NCBI GenBank assembly: GCA_973895155.1
Contig: OZ316893.1
Span: forward strand, 16,678,001 to 16,742,000
From: Marsupella aquatica
Taxonomy: Eukaryota; Marchantiophyta
Reading direction: 5' to 3'
Length of the DNA: 64,000 nucleotides
Shown: one piece after another, positions 54,017 through 64,000 of the stretch
How the letters are laid out: each line of letters starts with the position of its first letter
Position numbering within the stretch: the stretch's first letter is position 1
The notes under the pieces: model-generated
Seen by the model: only the letters and a program-made list of their open reading frames with translations
Database searches by the model: none
Told to the model about the DNA's origin: nothing
Made by a program: the position numbers and the translations under genes

Positions 54017-56352
54017 ATGGCTGGCCTGGGAGCTGATGAGCAGTACCGAGTTGACGCATTGGCAATTCCTAAGAGCGTAGTCGCTCAAATTCCACAAGCG
54101 CCCGATAGTTATGCGAATTTACAAACTTCATTACAACAGCTAGGTCTGGGGCATCTACTTGTCGTTCCTTGGGACGTAGAACTCGACTCATACTTGCAAG
54201 ATTTTGTGAAGGGGTCGCTGCTTGCTCCTGAATTTTGACAGACCATTCGAGCTTGGCCAAGTCTATGGACTGTGGAGCAAATTGCTCGTGCCTTCCGCTG
54301 CCCTTCAGAAGGAGAAGGATTGTATTCAAAGAAGAAAGATTTGTCTACTCCCTACTTTTCTGGGATTCACAATCTCACAAATGGCTGGAATCTAACACAG
54401 TGTACTTATCCAAATTTGAGAGTGCTTCTGGAATTTCTAGTGCCAACTTTACACCCGAAAAAGCCAACCATTTGCCCAATGGCTTTGGTTAACACAATTG
54501 TAGCTGCACACAATGGAGCCATCCAGGTGAATTGGGCCTTGTTAATTATCAATGTGATGAAGGATCAGGTGAGGAGCATGAAGGCAGGTAGACCTACCTA
54601 TCTGCAGGTATATCTGTCTCAGCTCTATCAGGCTTATGATTGTTTACATCCAGAGGAGAGAACAGAAAGAGGATTACTCCTGATCGAACTAGGCATTGAA
54701 GAAGAAATTGGTGTAGAAGAACCAGTGGATGCTATTCCCCTGGATTCTAATGATCAGAATATGGATGTTGATATGGATTTGGAAGATGCCTCTGTGGGTG
54801 AACTTGAAGTTTCACCTGCTCACAATATGGAGTTGGTTCGACATCCTCTGGTTAACTTGGTGTATTCAAGAGAAGTCAACGTGGAAAATCAACCTGGAGC
54901 TGAAAAAGCTAAGGACGTCTCTGAGCAACACGAAGTTGTTGCTGACCCGACCACTACTGTCATCCTGAGGGTTGATCCGACTACTTCTTCAAAGGCAGAG
55001 TTCAACCAGCAACTTATTGATAAGTTAATTGCTCTTTTTGGTTGTGATGATGTGGAACTCTATGATGTTGTCTGTAATTTAAGATCAGAGGTAGTCAGCT
55101 TATCATCCCCATTTCCAGATCAATTAACTCCTGTCAGGACCACCTCTCCTATTGTGGGATCAGCCTTAGAAGAATTCGTTGCTCTCAGTCCTGTTGCACC
55201 ACCAAACCTGCCTGTAGAGCCAAGTGAACCTGTTCCTGTGACAGAGGATGTAAATTATGCTGCCATTGTAAACAACTTACTGAGTGGACATGCTACAGTG
55301 TGAGCCATAGGAGATTATGTCCGTTGTTAGCCACTTAACTCAAAAATCTCCAGTTATTAAAATTCCCCATCATCCAGATCCTTACTCATACAGTCCTGAT
55401 TCCAACTATGAACCCATTGATGGACCCATCTTCACTCGGGGTCACTCTGAAGATCCTTATGTTAGACGGGATCTCTTTGATGACTCTGACCCGCCTTCGG
55501 ATAATGGCACTTATAGATCTTATGACAATCCCCTTGAGTCATCACCAAGGCAAGGGTTTGAAGATGTTGATACAGCTTTGAGGTCAAACCCAAACCTAGT
55601 AGCAGTGGTTACGTCCTCTACTCAGACTCCCAGGAATGCTACTATTGAGAAGAAGTATCCTAGGCTTCCCCAGGCTCAAGTACAGAAGTATGTAGACATC
55701 TGTAAGGTTATGCATGCCAACATGCCACCAGTTGGAGAATTCTGGAGATACTATTACTTAAAGAAAACTGAGGCAAGCTACATTTTTGACCTGAAGTATC
55801 ATGGGACTTCTTGATTGGAAATGGCCCAGTTTGATGAGCACTGGACTGACTCTGTCTACTTCCGACCTATTCTGGCAATGATGTTGCTGCAAGGTGATGT
55901 AGAAGTGGAGGATCCTGACCTAGTCCTGGCCTACTTTGGGAATTTTGCAGCTTATGTTCTGGACTTCGTGCTTACTTTTCTCATGCAGAGAAAGAAATCA
56001 ACTTCTTGGCAGAACAACTACATCCCTAAGGAACCTAAGGTTATGCTGGTTGACATTGGCTGATAAGCAAAGAATCTGGGATAATGTCACCACTCACACT
56101 CTGGGCAAGTTCAACCGGTACTTTAAGGATGTTTGTTGGAGACTTCGACCTTTCTACTCGAAGATGATGAGAACTGAGGATTTCATGGCCTATTATCCCC
56201 AGGTTCATGCTGCTACCTGCAATCACTATGATGTGATTGGAATTTATAGGGAGGCACTCCAAATAGACTCTTGTTATTTGATGAGGAGAATGCCAGTGAT
56301 GTATCCAGATAGGCAACTGAGATGTTTGCCCTATTCTCGAGGTTCACCATGA
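54017..56352 (+). pseudogene. Unrecognised plus-strand ORF set with the accessory domain seen in elements A-C
   Basis: The first frame runs 54017-55303 with one TGA (54236-54238). It has GLGHLLVVPW near residue 44, TVEQIARAFRCP, then TNGWNLTQCTYPNL and FLVPTLHPKKPTI, followed by an acidic tail. The order and spacing match the accessory domain of the A and B LTR proteins. The latter part resembles the putative plant transposon protein group (remote, from memory). A second frame at 55317-56063 (broken by TGA at 55812) and a third to 56352 follow. No RT or integrase is nearby, so its element, if any, is not identified. 56353-56560 has no feature. Confidence 0.55.
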
Positions 56353-56565
56353 CAGGTTGAGCTCATGGAGGTTGTCCAATCAGGCACTGTTGCTTTTGTG
56401 GAGCTTCTCAAAATCAACGACATTCAACACCGAGACTAAGGCAGAAGTCCTAAGTGTTTTTAGTTAGTTTAGAGTAGTGCATCTTGTCCTATTTTTAGAA
56501 ATTTGCTCTATGTTACAAGGAGGACACCATAGGCAAGAGTTGCTCCAACCTCCAACTTCACTAAT

Positions 56566-59106
56566 TGTCACGCGATTGACATGGGTCTTAACACCAAAAA
56601 CGTCACTATGGGTGCCAAAACCATCTCCTTGTACTTGAGGATCACGAAGGGATGTTGTGAAGGCCGGTAAACACCGATTTATGCCCTTAACACCAGACTA
56701 TCATAGCAAGACTCTATCACACATCACCCAAGCTCAATCCCAAGGAACCAAGGTTGGGGATCAGATCTGCGCTCATGATAGTTCTGGTGAGAAGGGGTCT
56801 TCATATCGGGCCCGTACACACAGGGCCTAGCGCTACGGTGCGCATAGGTCTATACGTATGCTTACTATCATAGGTATGTTTCTATTCTGCCGCCGGAATG
56901 TACCCATAAACCAGTGACTCCTGACTGATTCCCGGCTTAGGGACTTCTAAGCCATTGCCCCACCACTCTGCCATTCCACTCTTAGCAATCAGAGCTATGA
57001 CAATCCTCACCCAGCCCGCTTCAATGCACCCTGTACACCTCTCAGTGGCGCTGCTAGTCCCATCATACACTCAGATTGCCTCACACACACACACATCCAT
57101 GAGAGAAATGAGGCCTGAGAGGAAAACTCAATTAGATTCAAAGATGTGCACAATAGTTCACTGAGAACACTTGATCCGAACACTAGGGCCGAAGGCTGTC
57201 TCCTCCAGATTGTGACGTGCTTGCCCCGCAAGCCCCGTGCTTGCCATGCAAGCTCAATCCTGAACCTGAGCCCGGCTCACTCCAGATTGCGACGGCAGAT
57301 TGGACTCGAACCAATCCCGTACTTGCCTTGCAAACTCAATCCTGAACTCAACCTCCTTCATTGCACTTCATTCTTGGGGACACGTACAGATCTCACACCT
57401 CCATTTCAGAATGTCAAGTTACGCATGCACAGTTGACTCGACTTCAAAGCTGGTACCAGGCCTAACGGCGATCTACCCCAGACTATAATGAGGCCCGGCC
57501 TCACGCTTGCCCTGCAAGCTCAGCCCTGGCCATAAATCCCTTAGTGCTCTCCACTAGACAAAGGCCGGGACTCCCCATGGATCACGTAGCCTTGCCAGAC
57601 TAAACTGTAAATGCTCCTCCTGCTGCCCCTCAATCAGTATCTCAGCCTCCCTAATGTGCTCACCGCAAATCACATTGAAATCCTCCCCACAGTTTACACA
57701 ATCACCAATACATCACCTATCACCAAGGCTCTGTATCGGGGGAAAAGAACCCAGTTGTGTTGCCTACTAGAAAGAGCCACAATCCAGCTTGCAAACCTGG
57801 CCAACTGTTGTTGTGAAGCATGGCTGATTACTCCCTAAGTAATAGCACAACCAAGCTCTCCCCAACACATAGCTTCCAAGCCCAACCTTCCTTGCACAGA
57901 GCTCCTCCCTGCTGCTCAATCTACGTGAGATCACACAACTGAAGTTCCCCCCTGCCTCTACCGGGGGGCTGCTCTATATACTTTCTCATTGAGCCCAAAT
58001 GGGTGGATGCTACGCTGCTGGAGCCCCATCCCAGCCCTAACAGAGCCGCCACTATCTCTAACTATTGAACCCTAACTCGCAGCTTTATTTCTATCTCAAA
58101 TTGGCTATGTACTTTGGATTTGGCCCTCCTCCATGGTTTTTGCGAGCTTGCGCCTCCTCTCCCGATTTCTCTATTCAACCATTTGCTACGTGGATAGCAA
58201 CGTCCTCTTTCCAACGAGGTCAATTATAGCCAATTTGGTCAAATACACATAGAGTTATGCCCCCGCAACCGAGAGGGGGTACTCACTGCTGCGCTAACCC
58301 GAGTTACATAGCTAACCCGAGTTCGGCTAACCTAGCTATCCTATCTAACCCGAGTAGAGCTAACCCGTGGTCTCGGGTTAGGCCGCTACCCGCTATCCGC
58401 TATCCGCTAACCTAGGCTAAGCTGAGCCCAAACCCGAGCTTACCTATGCTAACCTGAGCCCGAGTTTAGGCTAACCCGAGTTCAGTCTAACCCGGGATCA
58501 ATCTAATCCGAACCCGGGTTAAGCCTAAGCTGAAGCTGTGCTGACCTGAGCTAAGCTGAAGCCGTGCTTACCTGAGCTAAGCTGAAGCTATGCTGACCTG
58601 AGCTAAGCTGAAGCCGTTCTTACCTGAGCTAAGCTGAAGCTATGCTGACCTGAACTAAGCTGAAGCCGTGCTTACCTGAGCTAAGCTGAAGCCGTGCTTA
58701 CCTGAGCTAAGCTGAAGCCGTGCTCACATAAGCTAAGTCGTGGTCGAGCTTGGGTTAACCCGAAACTGAAGCCGAATCCGCTAATTCCGGCCACAAGTTA
58801 ACCCGTCACACTAATCAGGCCGTATCTTCCTTAATACACCTTCGTTTCTCGAGTGTTTTATATCGATTTTACTCGCCTTGACCAGATCTTTCCAATGCTC
58901 TTTACAGATCCGGATTTGGTGACATATTGAAAGAGATATGGTCACCGACCACCCTCGACATAGCTTTTATTTCCTTACTCTTAACGCCATGATTGCCCTT
59001 ATTCTTGCCATCTTGCTAATTGTTATGCAATATCAATAGCTACTCCTTGCATACAGCAGCCTACTTAATCAGATCATAGAATAAGGACCATGTCATCGGT
59101 GTCACA
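56566..59106 (-). repeat. Solo LTR (2541 bp) related to the A/B lineage
   Basis: TGTCACGCG...GGTGTCACA is flanked by the perfect 5-bp duplication CTAAT (56561-56565, 59107-59111). It shares with element B the TAGGTATG...GCCGCCGGAA motif (56871-56898), the GGCTTAGGGACTTCTAAGCC stem-loop and a CCTCTACCG-type segment next to a TATATA stretch (57945-57980). No internal region remains, as after LTR-LTR recombination. It carries no long LTR ORF. Confidence 0.9.
58527..58735. repeat. 26-bp minisatellite in the solo LTR
   Basis: About 7-8 copies of a CCTGAGCTAAGCTGAAGCCG-type unit. It is preceded (58289-58520) by looser CTAACCCGAG repeats. Confidence 0.9.
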
Positions 59107-59111
59107 CTAAT

Positions 59112-59216
59112 GATCATAATCTTGGATACACTTGTGGGGTTATAGGGAGGTGGTTATAACCACTCCTTAACCCATCTACCTAGGGTTAAATCAAGGGTTA
59201 ACTTTAACTTATAACA
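59112..59216 (-). repeat. Part of the 3' LTR of the copia element
   Basis: The sense start TGTTATAAGTTAAAG directly follows the polypurine tract. The LTR is interrupted on its left by the solo LTR insertion, and its far end is not identifiable. Confidence 0.6.
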
Positions 59217-59227
59217 CTCCCCCTTGG
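59217..59227 (-). other. Polypurine tract of the copia element
   Basis: Sense CCAAGGGGGAG just before TGTTATAAG, a typical copia arrangement. 59228-60147 between it and the pol stop is noncoding and holds a T10G12 run at 59541-59562. Confidence 0.75.
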
Positions 59228-60147
59228 TTGATTTCAGTATAGCTAAAAATCAACCACACCAAGGGAAAGTTTAACCCGTATTGGTACCCATTTATTTGTG
59301 GTTTGGTCTCATCAAAACCCTTCTTCTTACTATAAGGGAAAGAGTGCCACAACCATTACATGATATGGGGCCAAATATTTCTAAATGTCAGATATGTTAT
59401 TCTAATGCGAACTGCACTAGTCTAGACTGAGTAATTTAAAGTTATTCAAAGTTGAATTTGAAGTCTATAAACGAACAGTTTTGTACTGCTAAGTATCGTT
59501 TAATGTGGGCTTACACTTCGTGTGTATGTGTGTAAGGTTGTTTTTTTTTTGGGGGGGGGGGGTTTGTAAAGTGTCGAGTCTGGCCAAAGGTCGCAGCGTG
59601 TTTCTCCCAACAGAGTGCTTCTTGGGTGGCAGGATCGATCGGGTGGGGCTCCGTTTCATCTTTGCTGCATTGCCGTCTTGCATCGTTCGCTGCACTGCAC
59701 CACTGCTTCGCATCGGGCCTCAACATCCTCGTCTTTCGCTATGGTTCTTCTATCATTCTTGTAAGTACTGGTTCTCTTTCCTCTCGCTTTTCACATAAGT
59801 CGGCTGCTACAGCTCTGCTTAGTCGGTCCCACAGAAGACGGTGAATCTGGACCAACTTAAATCTGAGGATTGTGTCGAGTAGCCCAGTGAGATTCAAGAT
59901 TTTGAGATCAAGAATGTATCCTCTTTTCCTCCCTTTCCCTCCGATTCATTTCGCATTGTTAATTCCTTGTCTTTGATTCTGTAGTTGACTGGAGGAGGTA
60001 CGGGAGTCATTTCAAGCCGCAGGGTGATTGTTGTTGGTTGACATTGGTTCTACTGTGCCAAGGGTTCGCGATGGTGCGCTTTTCTGGAGGGCTCTGCATA
60101 TTTTTGATAAGTACTTTTGTCTCCTCCTTTGCTGGTTATGCTGATTC

Positions 60148-63100
60148 TTATCGTAAGAAATCTCTCAACTGGCGCATTCCTATTCCCAATGAGTGTTCTT
60201 TATGAAGTGCAGGGGGTAAGGGTTTCGTGAATATATCAGCTATGTTTTCCTTCGTTGATATCCACTAAACCTGGATCTTGTCTCCATGTTGCTCATGTGT
60301 GTAGAATAGCTTCGGTGCTATGTGCTTTATCCTGTCTCCCTTGATAAAGCCTTGTGTGATTTGGTCCACACAGGGTCTGTTGTCTTCATAAAGAATAGTA
60401 GGCTTGTCCAGCAACGGTTTACCTGTGCTCTGGTTGATGTGGTCAATTAAACTTTGGAGCCATACACATTCTCTTGTTGCTTCATATAATGCGATGATTT
60501 CAGCATGGTTAGACGATGTAACTGTTAATGATTGTTTCGTGCTCTTCCAGGAAATCGCTGTGGTTCCTTGCAGGAAAACGTATCCCGTCTGGGACTTCGC
60601 ATCATCTGGGTCGGACAAGTAGCCGGCGTCTGCATATTCTATGAGGGTCAGGTTTGCATTCTTGGGGAAGAATAGTCCCATATCCGCAGTCCCCTGTAAG
60701 TACCTGAATACTCGTTTTATTCCATTCCAGTGCCTAATTGTTGGCTGTGATCCGTGTCGTGCAAGGAGGCTTACCGCAAAGCTTATGTCGGGTCTTGTTT
60801 GGTTTGCCAGGTACAGTAATGCTCCAATCGCTGAAAGGTAGGGCTTCTCAGGTCCCAGTACCTGCTCATGTTCTTGGCATTTCTTGAACATGTCCTTTGC
60901 TGGATCAAGTGAACGCAGGTCCATTGGAGTGCTCACAAGATGGGAATTCTGCATGTTGAATTGCTTGAGAATTTTCTTTGTGTAAGTAGACTAATTAATA
61001 AGAATGCCTTTATCAAGGTGATTGAACTGAATGCCTAAGCAGTAGCTCGGTATTCCAATATCTTTCATTTCAAATACTCTTTTAAGTGTTGAGATTGTCT
61101 GTTCTGTTAACTGCTTTGTGCCGAAGATATTAATATCATCTACGTAAATTGCAAGTATTACAAACTCTGTGCCAAGCTTCTTAAGGAACAAGCAAGGCGC
61201 AATTTCTGCATTTGTAAATTGTAAAGCTAGCATTTCATCACGAAAGCGTTTGTACCAGATGCGGCCGCTCTATTTCAAGCCGTTTATGGATCTCATTACC
61301 TGTACTACATATGCTGGCTACTTTCTGTGTTTATTCAACTGTTTGGGTGGAGGAAGTCCATGCTCTTTTGGGGATGAATCTCCCTGGTTGTTTTGGTACC
61401 ATTTTAAGGTCTCAGTAGGAGTAGCCTTTTCTTTTAACTCAGCAGTAGGCTGGTTTGCTTTAAGATGTATCCCATGGGTATTGCGGACTGTAGGTCCGTT
61501 TTTACATTTTTCAGTAATTTGCTTAATCCCTGATTGTAGATCTGGGTGTAAGCTGTTTTTCTCCCCCTGAATATGGAACTGTACTCTTGCGATTAGTTTA
61601 GGGGGTGCCTACATATATATTTGAGTGTCCATAATGCCATACAAGTATGTCGTCACTACGTCCATCAAGTGCATTACAAGGTTATAAGTCAATGCAAATG
61701 CAATAATGTAGCGGTATGTTATGGAGTCCATGACAGGCGAATAAGTCAAGTCGTAGTATCTGCCATAAATCTGTGTATATCCTTTGGCCACCAATCGAGC
61801 TTTGTATCGGATGACCTCTCCTTTGGCATTCCTTTTTTGTACAAAGATGAATTTGTATCCCGTTAAGCTCATGTCAGGTGGGGCCTTCGATATTGGGCCA
61901 AAAATGTGTCGTTTGATTAATGAGTCTAGCTCCGAGTTGATTGCTTCCTGCCATAGTGGCCAGTCGTCTTGGTTCTGTGCCTCCTGGATAGTTAGTGGAT
62001 CTGGGGTTTTGTTAGTAATTTCTTGTGCGATTAATGAGATAAATTGGTCATCGACTCTGGTGTGTGCTCGCTGCCACACTTTTCCAGTATGCATATACTG
62101 GATGGAGATCTCCTCATTATCCTATGATAGGTTTGTCTTTGGTCCTTCGTTATTCCTATTTTCATTCTGTATCCCAATGTTGGGGTTTGTATTCTTCTTT
62201 TGCCTGGGTCTTATATCTTTGGATCCGAGGGGGCGGCCCCTTTTAGCTCTAGGTGGGGCCTCTGTTGCTTTGGTTTGCTACGGTTGAATTTGTGTAGGTA
62301 CATTCGCACCTTCGATGTGGGAACGAGTTACAGCAGCAGCGTCGTTGAATGCATCTGGTAAAGTATTCAGCATTTGGTTTAAATGTAAAACACGTCTTAC
62401 CTCTTCATCTGCTTGCCTCGTCCTTGGGTTGTTAAGCAGTAAGTCTTTTGTTTCCCATTGTAACTGTGAGACTCTTACTGAGTCTTCTTGCTTGCCAGAT
62501 GTGAGGTGTGGATAGATGTTTTCAAAGAAGTGGCAATCCTGGAATCTCGCTTTATAAACATCTCCCGTTGTCGGTTCTAAGAACCTTATAATAGATGGGG
62601 AGTCGAAGCCTACATAAATCCCTATTTGGCATTGGGGACCCATCTTGGTTCGTTTAGGGCCTAGGATGGGTACTAAGACTTGGCATCCGAATGTTTTTAG
62701 GTGGGATAGATCTGGCAATAATCCATATGCAAGGTGATGGGGAGAGAGGGAGTTAAAGGATGAGGGCCTATATTGTAGGAGGGATGCTGCATGGAGGATG
62801 GCATGTCCCCATGCCGTCGCTGGTAATTTAGTTTGCATTAACATTGGGCGTGCGATAAGTTGTAATCGTTTGATGACAGACTCTGCCATTCCATTTTGTG
62901 AATGGACATATGGGACAGGGTACTGAGCTTCTATCCCAGCTGTGATACAGAAGTCATTGAATGTATTAGAGGTAAATTCTCCTGCTCCGTCTACTCGCAG
63001 TATGCGGATGGGATTTTCCGGGAACTGAGTCCTCAACTTCAGTATATTTACAAGGATTCGTGAAAATAGTAGGTTTCTTGTGGATAGCAGCGACACTTGT

Positions 63101-64000
63101 GACCATTTAGATGATGAGTCAATCATAACTAGAAAAAATCTAAATGGGCCACTAGGTGGTTCAATGGGGCCGCAGACATCAGCATTCAGGTGTTCTAAAA
63201 ATTTGGGGATTGCATAGACTGTCTTTGTGATTGTTGGGCGTGTGATAAGCTTACCTTGTGAGCATGCAATGCAGGGTTGTTGTTGTGCAGGTGTTTTTGC
63301 TACTGGTGGGATTCCCACTGAATCTTTTATAATTTTCTGGTACATTGTCGTACCTGGGTGTCCCAGCCGGTTATGCCAAGTGATGAATATACTTTGTTTG
63401 CTAGGTTCAGTACAATGTGATTGTATTCTGGTGACATATAATCTTGGTGGTTCGGCTGAGAATGTTTCTTGGATCTGTAATCCTGTGTCGGTTTTCTTTG
63501 TGATACGGAGGACTTCTCTCTTATTGTGTATGCTTGTATGAATGTGAAAGTTATTTGCCCTGATGTCATGGAAACTGATCAGGTTTCTGGTGGCTGTAGG
63601 TGCATAGATTGCTGATTCAATATGGAGGACTATCCCTCTTGGGAATATGACAGTAGCTGGTCCGTGGCCATGTTCTATCTGTTTCTGGCCAGAGATTGTG
63701 GTGATAGTTCGGGATGATGGTGTGATGTTTTTGAAATGTTTTCTTTCTTTTAAAATGGTATGTGAGGTGCCGCTGTCTAGTATACAAATGGTTGGGTCTT
63801 TTGGGTAGGTTGTACTGTTGCCATAGGTAGTGGTGTGTGCTTCAGGTGAAGGAGGGTCTGTCACATATTGTGTTAGGTCTTGTGGTAATTCGAGAAAATT
63901 TCCCTGGGGTTCTCTCTGGGAATTGTTGATACTATTCTGATAAAGTCTGACCAGGTGGGAGGGGGCCCTACAATCTGTTTTGGCATGTCCAAGTGTACCA
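60148..64000 (-). pseudogene. pol: Ty1/copia gag-pol polyprotein, 5' end outside window, seven in-frame TAG stops
   Basis: A single frame runs from 64000 to TAA at 60148-60150. In order: the end of a zinc knuckle (GHAKTDC) at the window edge; protease CILDSGTSHTI; the gag-pre-integrase HNRLGHP; integrase HHCC end CIACSQGK and D,D-E (NADVCGPIE, RVDGAGEFTSN, GMAESVIKRL); an RGRPLGSKD basic motif; RT GYKFIFVQKRNAKGE, then YVDD near 61135; RNase H (YADAGYLSDP, QTGYVFL); and C-terminal WISTKENIADIFTKPL. Stops TAG at 62278, 62122, 61609, 61318, 61270, 60991 and 60265 (lowest base). There is no frameshift. About 90 residues between IYM and the RSINGLK.SGR motif are extra relative to usual copia RT. 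Confidence 0.92.

Noticed and set aside
58289-58520. CTAACCCGAG repeats suggesting telomeric sequence
   Set aside because: Irregular, not the plant CCCTAAA unit, and inside a solo LTR with its own target duplication.
60148-64000. A non-standard genetic code with UAG as Gln
   Set aside because: Element A pol and other frames end in TAG where nothing conserved follows, and LTR pairs show CAG-to-TAG changes; decay explains it more simply.
42000-64000. tRNA, rRNA or other structural RNA genes
   Set aside because: No stretch read as a cloverleaf or conserved rRNA segment by eye; a covariance search would be needed to exclude degenerate ones.

Overview
The window is repeat-dense nuclear DNA of a streptophyte plant. 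The plant-type Ty3/gypsy, Ty1/copia, LINE and CACTA families, an EDM2-like PHD segment and split coding exons all point that way. I cannot name the species; a non-flowering lineage is possible but not shown. I see no rRNA, tRNA, CRISPR or bacterial features.

Layout. Positions 1-41980 are a stack of Ty3/gypsy elements, all transcribed from the minus strand. Element D is the oldest: its 5' LTR is 40984-41980 and its gag is split. Element A (1-14747, left LTR clipped by the window edge) and element B (15701-40809, 5-bp target duplication CCTCT) both lie inside D's gag. Element C (26882-37866, duplication GCGTC) lies inside B's 5' LTR. Positions 42299-45105 hold plus-strand host-like coding fragments (EDM2-type PHD, BRCT, F-box-like). 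Positions 45502-50457 are a decayed CACTA transposase split by a LINE (45744-49281), which itself carries a 313-bp hAT-like MITE. Positions about 50461-53587 are a 5'-truncated chromodomain gypsy remnant. Positions 54017-56352 are broken plus-strand ORFs. Positions 56566-59106 are a solo LTR with a perfect target duplication. Positions 59112-64000 are a minus-strand Ty1/copia element leaving the window on the right.

The most unusual theme is coding capacity in and next to LTRs. A's 4.65-kb LTR contains a 1215-codon ORF, and B's 4.0-kb LTR contains an ORF of about 880 codons behind a clear TATA box. Both proteins pair a shared globular domain (a G-L/F-x3-F/L-x2-x-P/K-W motif, then an N-G-F/W...T/Q-C..P motif) with a long coiled coil. 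The same domain recurs in C as a 3' extension of pol, and in the unrelated-looking plus-strand ORF at 54017. C's 5' LTR also encodes a segment resembling the zinc-ribbon/OB-fold C-terminal domain of replication protein A, plus a 106-codon ORF. This looks like a recurrent accessory protein of several retrotransposon lineages, delivered by the LTR itself.

Decay follows a pattern. Where the two LTRs of one element can be compared, most ORF-killing stops are C-to-T changes (CAG to TAG, CGA to TGA), as expected for methylated, silenced DNA. The copia ORF is broken by seven in-frame stops, all TAG, and ends with TAA.
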